Source of the DNA: Acidobacteriota bacterium
Lineage (GTDB): Bacteria > Acidobacteriota > Blastocatellia > Pyrinomonadales > Pyrinomonadaceae
Direction: 5' to 3'
DNA length: 16,023 nt
Assembly: GCA_020199975.1 (NCBI GenBank)
Contig: JAIVJP010000008.1
Span: 1 to 16,023 of the forward strand
Shown: positions 1-7,117 of the stretch, piece by piece
Position numbering within the stretch: position 1 is the first letter of the stretch
Layout of the letters: each line of letters opens with the position of its first letter
Position numbers and translations under genes: made by a program
The notes under the pieces: generated by a model
Told to the model about the DNA's origin: nothing
What the model saw: only the letters and a program-made list of their open reading frames with translations
Database searches by the model: none

Positions 1-266
1 CCCAGATACCACTTCGTCTTCTTCGCTATCGACTCGCGAAAATCGCGCGCCCCCCAAGTGATAGCATATTGATTGATATCGTCTGCGATGGCCTGCATCG
101 CGACTCGCTTGATGTCGTCCGGGGCGGCAAAGTCGGGAAAACCCTGGGAAAGATTTACCGCTCCGTGTTTGATTGCTTCACGAGTCATCTCGCGAATCAC
201 AGATTCAGTAAAAAGACTCGCCTTGACAGATACCCGGGTTGGTTTTTGTTTTGCTGGTACTGACAT
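1..266 (-). CDS. PLP-dependent class I/II aminotransferase, N-terminal part (runs off the window)
   Basis: The reading frame starts at an ATG on the minus strand (266-264) and stays open to base 1, giving 88 codons with no stop. It begins MSVPAKQKPTRVSVKASLFT and contains VNLSQGFPDF at about residues 43-52, followed by INQYAITWGARDFRESIAKK. These are the N-terminal substrate-loop and helix signatures of fold-type I aminotransferases of the kynurenine/methionine/aspartate aminotransferase group. The enzyme would transfer an amino group between an amino acid and a 2-oxo acid in the cytoplasm. The PLP-binding lysine lies in the missing part, so the substrate cannot be named. It sits 52 bases downstream of the permease gene on the same strand, so the two probably form an operon for uptake and use of an amino acid. 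No convincing Shine-Dalgarno sequence precedes the ATG. Confidence 0.85.
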   Translation of the reverse strand, partial: MSVPAKQKPTRVSVKASLFTESVIREMTREAIKHGAVNLSQGFPDFAAPDDIKRVAMQAIADDINQYAITWGARDFRESIAKKTKWYL

Positions 267-268
267 AG

Positions 269-319
269 AGTTTTAAGTGTACACTAAACTGCTACCGAAG
301 ATAGTGGAGTCAGTTTAGT
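269..319 (-). promoter_or_regulatory. Inverted repeats between permease and aminotransferase genes
   Basis: Two elements overlap here. ACTAAACTG (283-291) and CAGTTTAGT (311-319) form a perfect 9-bp inverted repeat with a 19-base loop, starting at the permease stop codon. Next to it lies the perfect 10-bp palindrome AGTGTACACT (276-285), flanked by further imperfect symmetry (AGTTT at 269-273, AAACT at 286-290), just before the aminotransferase ATG. There is no T-run, so this is not a typical intrinsic terminator. It could be an operator for a dimeric regulator or an mRNA hairpin that sets relative expression of the two genes. Function is inferred only. Confidence 0.4.
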
Positions 320-1827
320 TAGTCTGAGTTGGCGCTGCGGCGCCAGACGAAGTAGATTGGAATGCCTGTGAGTACGATCAGGTAACCAATGCCCGAGGTT
401 GAAGGTGCCAGATACGCCAGGTCAAGAACGAAGAGTACGGCAATAACGATGTAGATTATCGGCACGAGTGGGTAGCCCAAAGTACGGTACGGGCGTTCGA
501 GTTGTGGGGCCTTGTACCGCATCACTATCACTGCTCCTACCATGAGGATGTAGAACACCAAATCCGCCGAGATAATGTATTCGAGTAATTGAGTGTAAAC
601 GTTGCCATAGGTGACCGCGGCAGTCTGTGGATTAGTAGTAACAGTACGAGGCAGGGTCAGAAGTGCCGCCCAGATTCCTTGCGTTATGAGAGCAGTGGCG
701 GGCACGTGGACAGAGTTTAGAGTGCCTACCTGTTTGAAGAACAAATTGTCCCGAGCCATGGCGTAGTAGACGCGTGCCCCTGCCAGAATCAGACCGTTAT
801 TACACCCAAACGTGGAAATCATAATCGCAATGGCCATCAGAATGGTTCCGCGCGGGCCCAGAATCGCCTGCATCGTGGCTGTTGCCACGCGATTCTGCGG
901 TGCGCTTTGAATCCCAGACAGCGGCAAGGTCACGATGTAAGCGAGATTCGCGAGCAGATAGAGTCCCACAACGAGACCGCAGCCCCACAAAAGTGCGCGC
1001 GGTAAATTGCGACCCGGGTCGCGCACTTCACCGCCGGTAAAGGTGACGTTGTTCCAGGCAGACTGGGCAAAGAGTGGCCCTACCATTGCGCGCCCGAGCA
1101 GCATGACGAGCGCTAAAATCAGAGTACCCTCGGGTGCGGCTTCAAAGCCGAGTTGAGCAGCATCTGGCTTCCAGCCATTTTCCCAGGGCTTCCACCATGA
1201 GGAAGTGTAGGCGGCGCTCTGATCGTTCCATCCGAAAAAGAGACCTATCACGATCAAACCCAGCAGGGCAGCCGTTTTCGTGAAAGTGAAAGTGTTTTGA
1301 ATGAACTTTCCGGTTTGTAGGCCGCGCGTGTTGACTACTGTGAGAAACAGAATCATCACCACGGCCACGAGTTGTTGGGTCGACAGGCTGATTGCGTAAC
1401 CCCCAATGGCGTAAGGCGCTATGAGATAACGGTCGCTCGCTACGCGATCGGTCAGCACGCCCATGAAGTTGGCAAAAGCCACCGCAACTGCCGCTATCGT
1501 TCCAGTTTGAATAACCAAAAAGAGCGACCAGCCAAACAGAAAACCGATCGAAGGACCATAGGCTTGGCGCAGAAAAACATACTGTCCGCCCGCGCGAGGC
1601 CACATCGCGGCGAGTTCCGCGCAACACAGCGCGCCCGTGATGGTGAGCACGCCCGCCAGCGCCCAGGCGGCGAGCAGCCATCCCGGCGCGCCTACCAGTC
1701 TTGAAGACTCAGCCGAAGTGATGAAGATGCCGGAGCCGATCATCGAGCCGACCACGATCATCGTGGCGTCGAGTCGACTCAGACCGCGGACAAGTTTACC
1801 TGACGAATCCTCTACTCCGTCGCTCAT
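319..1827 (-). CDS. APC-family amino acid permease
   Basis: This 502-residue integral membrane protein has about 12 hydrophobic segments. The first carries the APC superfamily signature GSMIGSGIF (residues 27-35), the unwound TM1 that binds the substrate amino or carboxyl group. AELAAMWPRAGGQYVFLRQA (70-89) matches the conserved TM2-TM3 region of SLC7/LAT-like exchangers and bacterial amino acid permeases. Length is normal for the family. It should import or exchange an amino acid at the inner membrane; the substrate cannot be deduced. The aminotransferase gene follows on the same strand. The start ATG (1827-1825) has no clear Shine-Dalgarno sequence, and the predicted transcript start is only a few bases upstream, so a nearly leaderless mRNA is possible. 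It is divergent from the polysaccharide cluster and probably not part of it. Confidence 0.93.
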   Translation of the reverse strand: MSDGVEDSSGKLVRGLSRLDATMIVVGSMIGSGIFITSAESSRLVGAPGWLLAAWALAGVLTITGALCCAELAAMWPRAGGQYVFLRQAYGPSIGFLFGWSLFLVIQTGTIAAVAVAFANFMGVLTDRVASDRYLIAPYAIGGYAISLSTQQLVAVVMILFLTVVNTRGLQTGKFIQNTFTFTKTAALLGLIVIGLFFGWNDQSAAYTSSWWKPWENGWKPDAAQLGFEAAPEGTLILALVMLLGRAMVGPLFAQSAWNNVTFTGGEVRDPGRNLPRALLWGCGLVVGLYLLANLAYIVTLPLSGIQSAPQNRVATATMQAILGPRGTILMAIAIMISTFGCNNGLILAGARVYYAMARDNLFFKQVGTLNSVHVPATALITQGIWAALLTLPRTVTTNPQTAAVTYGNVYTQLLEYIISADLVFYILMVGAVIVMRYKAPQLERPYRTLGYPLVPIIYIVIAVLFVLDLAYLAPSTSGIGYLIVLTGIPIYFVWRRSANSD

Positions 1828-1838
1828 CGTGAGTGAGG

Positions 1839-1865
1839 GATATAGTGTTGATGCTTGGCTGTCAA
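1839..1865 (-). promoter_or_regulatory. Candidate sigma70-type promoter of the permease operon
   Basis: On the minus strand a consensus TTGACA (1865-1860) is followed after 15 bases by TATATC (1844-1839). The -35 box is perfect and the -10 box is close to consensus, but the spacer is shorter than the usual 17. Transcription would start near 1832, about 5 bases before the permease ATG. Pattern match only. Confidence 0.35.
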
Positions 1866-1909
1866 GAAAAGTTTTAGATTGGGTAAGTGCGTACCGAAAA
1901 ACGCTTGCC

Positions 1910-1939
1910 TTGACACCGCGCGCGGCGCTCCCCTAGTCT
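1910..1939 (+). promoter_or_regulatory. Candidate promoter of the polysaccharide cluster
   Basis: A consensus TTGACA (1910-1915) is followed after 18 bases by TAGTCT (1934-1939), which keeps the key T, A and final T of a -10 box. The spacer contains the perfect palindrome CCGCGCGCGG (1916-1925), which could be a repressor site or chance in GC-rich DNA. Transcription would start near 1946, giving a leader of about 70 bases before the dehydrogenase gene. It is divergent from the permease promoter. Confidence 0.4.
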
Positions 1940-1965
1940 TGCTTGCTTGGCGTATAGCTTATGAA

Positions 1966-1994
1966 CTTGAGCGATCCTGCCGATCCCTCTCAAG
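1966..1994 (+). other. Leader hairpin upstream of the UDP-sugar dehydrogenase gene
   Basis: CTTGAG (1966-1971) and CTCAAG (1989-1994) form a 6-bp stem, and two GATC copies inside the loop (1973-1976 and 1982-1985) can also pair. It would lie in the 5' leader predicted for the cluster mRNA and ends about 20 bases before the start codon. No known riboswitch consensus was recognised. Confidence 0.25.
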
Positions 1995-2015
1995 GAAGAC
2001 GAGGAAAACCTGGAG

Positions 2016-3365
2016 ATGGTCAAGGAACAAATCACTTCCCTAATAACCCACAAACGTGCACAGGTCGGGGTAATCGGCCTGGGCTACGTCGGCTTACCAT
2101 TGCTGGTTGAGTTTGGCGGCAAGGGATTCAAGGCTACTGGTTTTGAAGTCGATGCGAACAAAGCAGCACAAATCAATTCCGGCCACTCCTACATCGGTGA
2201 TGTCGCTTCGGCGACTCTGAAGCGCTTGGTCGACGACAAGCTCCTGACAGCCACGACCGATTTCGACCACCTTGGGGACTGCCACGCGCTCATCATCTGC
2301 GTTCCTACACCGCTGCGTAAGACGAAAGAGCCCGATGTCTCATACATCCTGGCGGCAGCAGAAGAGATTAAGAAGCGGTTGCGCCGCGGACAGTTGATCA
2401 TACTCGAATCGACTACTTATCCGGGCACCACTAACGAAGTACTGCTGCCGATGTTTGAAGAGACCGGTCTAAAACTCGACGAGGATTTTCTCCTCGCGTT
2501 TTCACCCGAGCGAGTAGATCCCGGCAACCCCCAGTTTCAGACTCACAACATTCCCAAAGTGGTCGGCGGCGTTACACCTGACTCCACCGAGGTCGCCGCG
2601 TTTCTCTATTCGCATATCGTCAAGGACGTCTACTCGGTCAGTTCAGCGCGCGTCGCCGAAACGGCGAAACTACTGGAGAATACTTTCCGGGCCGTAAACA
2701 TCGGCATGGCCAACGAGATGGCCCGCCTCTGTTATGCGCTCAACATCGACACGTGGGAAGTGATTCGCGCGGCGGCCACTAAGCCCTTCGGCTTTATGCC
2801 TTTTTACCCAGGTCCGGGAATCGGCGGGCACTGTATTCCACTCGATCCGCACTACCTTTCATGGAAAGCACGACAGCACGGTTTCGATTCGCGCTTCATC
2901 GGCCTCGCGGAAGAGGTCAACTCACGCATGCCCGATCACGTGGTGCAGTTAGTTTCGGATGGTTTAAATGATGCTCGCAAGGCCATGAATGGTTCGCGTA
3001 TCCTGCTGCTGGGCGTGGCTTACAAGAAAGATATCGATGATGTCAGGGAGAGTCCGGCTTTGTCGATTATTGATCGGTTGCGGGCAAAAGGTGCAGACGT
3101 GCATTACCACGATCCTTTCGTGAAAGAAATACGCTTCGATGATGCGCACACGGAAGGAGGCGGGGGGCCGCTCACTTCAGAACCGCTGACTGACGAAGCC
3201 TTGCGCGCGGCTGACTGCCTCGTAATCGTCACCGATCATGGCGGGATTGACTACAGCCGTGTTTGCCGATTGGCGCGGCTGATAGTTGATACTCGCAACG
3301 CGCTCAATGGTGACCTCCGGCGTGATAGCTCATTAATGTTGTCGGCGCGAGGCCCAACTTCATGA
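2016..3365 (+). CDS. wbpA: UDP-N-acetyl-sugar 6-dehydrogenase (WbpA type)
   Basis: This 449-residue cytoplasmic enzyme of the UDP-glucose/GDP-mannose dehydrogenase family oxidises C6 of a UDP-N-acetylhexosamine to the uronic acid with two NAD+. The N-terminal Rossmann motif GLGYVG is at residues 21-26, followed by ESTTYPGTT (131-139) and ENTFRAVNIGMANE (221-234). GHC at 271-273 supplies the catalytic Cys273. The stretch FGFMPFYPGPGIGG (258-271) resembles WbpA, the UDP-GlcNAc 6-dehydrogenase of Pseudomonas O-antigen, more than WecC. UDP-GlcNAc to UDP-GlcNAcA is therefore the likeliest reaction, but UDP-ManNAc cannot be excluded. The C-terminal UDP-binding domain spans about 325-435. The start ATG has a GAGG 11 bases upstream. 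The last ten or so residues are read from DNA that, in another frame, encodes the conserved start of the next protein, so the native end may be slightly different. Confidence 0.92.
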   Translation: MVKEQITSLITHKRAQVGVIGLGYVGLPLLVEFGGKGFKATGFEVDANKAAQINSGHSYIGDVASATLKRLVDDKLLTATTDFDHLGDCHALIICVPTPLRKTKEPDVSYILAAAEEIKKRLRRGQLIILESTTYPGTTNEVLLPMFEETGLKLDEDFLLAFSPERVDPGNPQFQTHNIPKVVGGVTPDSTEVAAFLYSHIVKDVYSVSSARVAETAKLLENTFRAVNIGMANEMARLCYALNIDTWEVIRAAATKPFGFMPFYPGPGIGGHCIPLDPHYLSWKARQHGFDSRFIGLAEEVNSRMPDHVVQLVSDGLNDARKAMNGSRILLLGVAYKKDIDDVRESPALSIIDRLRAKGADVHYHDPFVKEIRFDDAHTEGGGGPLTSEPLTDEALRAADCLVIVTDHGGIDYSRVCRLARLIVDTRNALNGDLRRDSSLMLSARGPTS

Positions 3366-4420
3366 AGGTCGCGCCGATTGTGGAAGCGATGAAGCGGCGT
3401 GAGGAACAGTTCACGCCGCTTGTTGTTCATACGGGTCAGCACTACGACTCGATGATGTCCGAAACTTTCTTCCGGGATCTGAATCTGCCGGAACCTGATG
3501 TCTACCTCGGCGTAGGCTCCGGCACCCACGCCGCGCAGACGGCGGCAGTGATGGAGCAGTTTGAGCCGGTAGTGATGCGGGAGAAGCCGGACTGGGTGCT
3601 GGTGGTTGGCGATGTGAACTCCACACTGGCGTGCGCGCTGGTTTGCGCCAAACTAGGCGTGAAAGTCGCCCATGTAGAGGCTGGTTTGCGGAGCCGCGAC
3701 CGGACAATGCCGGAAGAGATCAACCGGCTGCTAACCGATCAGATCGCCGATCTTTTGTTTACCCCTTCGCAGGATGCTGCTGAGAATCTGCGCGCAGAAG
3801 GAGTTCCCGAGGAGCGAATTCGCTTCGTTGGCAATGTCATGATCGACTCGCTCTTCCAGCATCTCCCACGGGCGAAAGAGTCACCGATCAGACAAGATCT
3901 CGGGATTTCGGATCAGGATTATGCGGTGCTTACGCTTCACCGGCCATCAAATGTCGATAACCTGGACACCCTGGGACGAATCATTGATGCGCTGGAAGAA
4001 ATCAGCGAGCGTTTGCCCATAGTTTTTCCCGTTCATCCTCGAACACGAAAGACAATCGCAGAGTTTGGCTTCCGCGAACGAATTGAAAAAGCGAAGGGTT
4101 TGCGTTTGACAGAGCCACTAGGCTACCTCGACTTCCTCGGTCTTTATAGCCATGCGCGCCTCGTGTTGACTGACTCCGGTGGCCTGCAAGAAGAGACAAC
4201 GGTGCTCGGCATTCCCTGCCTGACTCTGCGTGAGAATACCGAACGTCCAGTGACAGTGGAGATGGGAACCAACACGATTGTTGGCTCTGACCGAGCGAAG
4301 ATCACGAGCGCCGCTTTCGCTGCCCTCAACGGGTCCATAACCAGAGACCGCCGCCTTCCCCTACTCTGGGATGGGCACACTGCCGAGCGCATTCTCAATG
4401 TACTAGTAGGGCGACGATAA
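3332..4420 (+). CDS. wecB: Non-hydrolysing UDP-GlcNAc 2-epimerase (WecB/WbpI family), start codon unclear
   Basis: This GT-B-fold enzyme interconverts UDP-GlcNAc and UDP-ManNAc, or the corresponding uronic acids as in WbpI. Counting from the ATG at 3362, GDVNS is at residues 83-87, HVEAGLR at 104-110, PEEINR at 117-122, HRPSN at 193-197, SGGLQEE at 272-278 and RENTERP at 290-296; these line the UDP-sugar site. The first ATG (3362) overlaps the previous stop as ATGA, a classic coupling arrangement, and gives 352 residues. However, the frame upstream of that ATG encodes NVVGARPNF, the canonical first strand and UDP-binding loop of this family. The only possible initiator before the in-frame TGA and TAG (3323-3328) is ATT at 3332, exactly where the family start is expected. 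I therefore place the start there (362 residues). Either ATT is used, or a G-to-T change or sequence error altered an ATG. Translation from 3362 would lose the conserved Arg and probably activity. Confidence 0.88.
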   Translation: MNVVGARPNFMKVAPIVEAMKRREEQFTPLVVHTGQHYDSMMSETFFRDLNLPEPDVYLGVGSGTHAAQTAAVMEQFEPVVMREKPDWVLVVGDVNSTLACALVCAKLGVKVAHVEAGLRSRDRTMPEEINRLLTDQIADLLFTPSQDAAENLRAEGVPEERIRFVGNVMIDSLFQHLPRAKESPIRQDLGISDQDYAVLTLHRPSNVDNLDTLGRIIDALEEISERLPIVFPVHPRTRKTIAEFGFRERIEKAKGLRLTEPLGYLDFLGLYSHARLVLTDSGGLQEETTVLGIPCLTLRENTERPVTVEMGTNTIVGSDRAKITSAAFAALNGSITRDRRLPLLWDGHTAERILNVLVGRR

Positions 4421-4536
4421 TCGAAGCTTCCTCGGCTGTTCAAGCGTCGGACTTGAGAATGAGGCGTTGGAGAAAGCAGTCCTCCCATACGTGAACTTAA
4501 GCGCTGGGAACATGAACAGACGGAGAAGCGCAGCCG

Positions 4537-6111
4537 GTGACAACAAGGAAAAGAGCAGCGGCCCATTGGATCGATACGGCCATCATTGTCTGCTTGTTCT
4601 TGTTCGCCGCCGCTGCCCCTCATTCGATTGCCGCAACTCAGACTGCGTGGCTAGTAGGCATGCTGCTTTGGGTAGTTCGATTTGCATTCTATCCTGTTCC
4701 AATCCTTCATAAGTCACCGCTCGACTACGCGCTGCTCGGATTCTTTATCCTTACCGGACTCTCCGCATTTCTTTCTTACGAGCCGATGGTTTCAATCGGA
4801 AAACTCCGGGCCGCAAGCCTCTTCACAATCGTCTATCTCTTTGCTCAGAATATCCCGTCTCGTCGCGTTCTTCGCCTGCTGGCACTCACCCTGGTCGCTT
4901 CTTGCACGATCAATGTGCTCTACACTGCTGGGCAGCGACTAGTCGGCAGAGGTGTAAAGATCCAGAGGTTGACAGTCGAAAGTCCTCTTTATGCTGCGGG
5001 TGTGAGAGCCGGTGATACATTGCTGGAAGTTAACGGTCACAAGCTTAACGACCCCGAAGACCTGATCAATGTGCTTGCCATTCCGGACAACCAGCCGGCC
5101 GCGGTGAAAGCCTACCGGCATGAGTTGTTGCCGACTTTCAAAGTCGAGCGAGGAAAACTCCTGGACAGGAGTACGTCACTGGAAAGCTTGGGCATCGGAG
5201 CTTGGTCGAGGGGCCGCGACTGGCGAGCCTCCGGGTTTTTCGGTCATTACGTCACCTATGCAGAGGTGTTGCAGTTGATCCTGGCCCTAACCGTCGGGTT
5301 ACTTGTTAGTTTGCCCTTAAAGCCTACCTGGGTCGGTGCCCTGTTGCTTGTTGCGCTCGCGGGCTTCTGCTATTCATTAATGTTGACCGTAACGCGGGCT
5401 TCCTCACTGGCATTCCTGATTTCTTCCGCCGTCATACTTCTTCTGGAAACAAGTCGCCGCACGCTCCTGACTATTGGCCTGGTTGCAATACCACTGGTTC
5501 TGGCGGGTCTCTTCATTCTTCAACAGAAACGTAACGTCTCCTTTTTCGACCAAACGGATCAGTCGACTACGTGGCGACAAACCATCTGGCAGGAAGGATT
5601 CGTTCTTCTTGTAAGCAAGCCGCGCCATCTGCTTGTGGGTGTCGGAATGGATTCGATTAAGGCGCACTGGCGCGAATGGGGTATGTTTGATCACGGTCGA
5701 TTGCCTGCGGGCCATATGCATTCGAATATTCTCCAGATCGCCCTCGAACGTGGCGTTCCCACTTTAATCGTATGGCTGCTACTGCTCGGCCTTTATGCGC
5801 GGATGCTCTGGCGGCTCAATCGGCAACTGGCAAGAGCTCAAATCGACAAGGGAGATGCGCGGAGTGATGCGCGCGGCCGGCGCTATCTCGCCTTAGGATC
5901 CTGGATTGATCGTGGCCTCGTGCTTGGCGCGCTTGGCGGGCTGGTAGGCTTCCATGCCAGCGGGTTGGTTCACTACAATTGGGGCGACTCGGAAGTTGCC
6001 ATGATCTTCTATTTGCTCATGGGATTGAGTTTGGTTGTGCAGAGACAAGTCCATGAACGTTTGCAGGGAGACACGGTTGGAGTGGCGAAAACTTCTGGTT
6101 CCTTTGGATAA
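4537..6111 (+). CDS. O-antigen ligase/polymerase (Wzy_C family) with an inserted PDZ-like domain
   Basis: This 524-residue polytopic membrane protein has about 12 membrane segments. The Wzy_C hallmark HMHSNILQIALERG (393-406) lies at the end of a large loop (about 330-395), and an Arg in TVTRASS (R287) sits at the end of another segment. Both match the periplasmic Arg and His features of WaaL/Wzy proteins. These join lipid-linked glycan to an acceptor (ligase) or to another repeat (polymerase); sequence alone does not separate the two. Unusually, residues about 138-207, between segments 5 and 6, read as a PDZ domain: SPLYAAGVRAGDTLLEVNG followed by DPEDLINVL. With the Arg-rich stretch 421-450 cytoplasmic, this domain falls in the periplasm together with the catalytic loop. 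The start is GTG, with GGAG 11 bases upstream. The 116 bases before it hold no recognisable gene. Confidence 0.88.
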   Translation: MTTRKRAAAHWIDTAIIVCLFLFAAAAPHSIAATQTAWLVGMLLWVVRFAFYPVPILHKSPLDYALLGFFILTGLSAFLSYEPMVSIGKLRAASLFTIVYLFAQNIPSRRVLRLLALTLVASCTINVLYTAGQRLVGRGVKIQRLTVESPLYAAGVRAGDTLLEVNGHKLNDPEDLINVLAIPDNQPAAVKAYRHELLPTFKVERGKLLDRSTSLESLGIGAWSRGRDWRASGFFGHYVTYAEVLQLILALTVGLLVSLPLKPTWVGALLLVALAGFCYSLMLTVTRASSLAFLISSAVILLLETSRRTLLTIGLVAIPLVLAGLFILQQKRNVSFFDQTDQSTTWRQTIWQEGFVLLVSKPRHLLVGVGMDSIKAHWREWGMFDHGRLPAGHMHSNILQIALERGVPTLIVWLLLLGLYARMLWRLNRQLARAQIDKGDARSDARGRRYLALGSWIDRGLVLGALGGLVGFHASGLVHYNWGDSEVAMIFYLLMGLSLVVQRQVHERLQGDTVGVAKTSGSFG

Positions 6112-6115
6112 ATCA

Positions 6116-7117
6116 ATGCGAACGGGGTTGATAAGCGTGCTTCGCGGCCAGATGAGTGTGCGTCAGGCCGCGCTTGAGTTGGCGCGGCGTGTGCGAGTTG
6201 CGGGTGACCATCGTCGCGAGCGCAAGATTCTGGACGAGCTTGCCTCGAAGCCGCCGGGATTGCGGCCCGAATTTCAACGACTGACAGCATCGGAGTTGCT
6301 AAGACATTTCCGGCAGCGAAAACGGCCATCGTTTCTAGGTGGCTTTGAAGCTGCGCAGGAGTCAACTGTCACCTGGCAGGAAAGACTTTTTCCCGAGCAA
6401 GCCGCGCAACTAACTAAATTGGCTCACCGAATTGTGCAGCATCGTTGGTGCTTGCTCGGATTTGGCGAGATAGACTTCGGGAAATTGCTCGGCTGGCGCC
6501 GCGACCCACTTTCTGGACGGGTCTGGCCGCTCGAGTACCACGCCGATATTTCTCTGTGGCATAACGACGGCTCAGACATGCGAGTCTTGTGGGAAGTGAA
6601 TCGCATGGGTCACCTCATCACGCTGGGCCAGGCATATGTGCTAACTGGGAATGAACGATTCGCGGAAGAATTCTTTGGCCAACTTGATAGCTGGCGCGAG
6701 CAAAACCCGGTGGGACGCGGACCAAACTGGTCCTGCGCAATGGAAGTGGCCCTGCGGACGATGAATCTGTTAGCGGCATTTACGCTGTTCCGTGATTCAG
6801 CCGCTCTTACCGAAAACACACTGTCGAGGCTGCTGACAACCTTTGAGCAGCATGGTGCTCACATTCAGCGCAATCTCGAGTTCTCTTATCTTGGTACCAG
6901 TAATCACTACCTCTCCGATGTCGTCGGTTTGCTTTGGCTTGGTATTACCCTGCCGGAGTTGAGTGTGGCCAATGAATGGCGCGAGTGGGCTCTATTGGAA
7001 ATGCTGAGGGAGATGGACAAGCAAGTCCTCGCAGATGGCGCACACTACGAAGCTTCCACCGGCTATCATCGCTTCGTGCTGGAATTGTTTCTCTACTCAT
7101 TTATTCGGAGACAGTGA
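6116..7117 (+). pseudogene. Heparinase II/III-family polysaccharide lyase, N-terminal half (broken gene)
   Basis: The frame encodes the N-terminal (alpha/alpha) toroid domain of heparinase II/III or alginate-lyase-like enzymes, which cleave uronic-acid polysaccharides by beta-elimination. Visible signatures are LWEVNRMGHLITLGQAY, NWSCAMEVALRTMN, SNHYLSD and DGAHYEASTGYHRFVLELF; the Asn of SNHY and the Tyr/His of YEASTGYHR match catalytic positions of the family. Translation then stops at 7115-7117, a few codons after LELFLYSFI. The C-terminal beta-sandwich half continues in a different frame. ATG 6116, four bases after the ligase stop, is the chosen start (333 residues). ATG 6053 or TTG 6035 in the same frame would overlap the ligase gene. 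The fragment lacks the second catalytic His, so it is probably inactive on its own. Confidence 0.8.

Noticed and set aside
69..276. Two small plus-strand reading frames at the left end
   Set aside because: They are antisense to a clear aminotransferase N-terminus on the minus strand and resemble no family.
3331..5385. CATTAATGTTG occurs at 3331-3341 and 5375-5385
   Set aside because: An 11-base match inside two unrelated coding regions; probably chance.
7091..7117. Programmed ribosomal frameshift joining the two lyase halves
   Set aside because: There is no slippery heptamer with a downstream structure, and the family linker is missing as well, which a frameshift alone would not explain.
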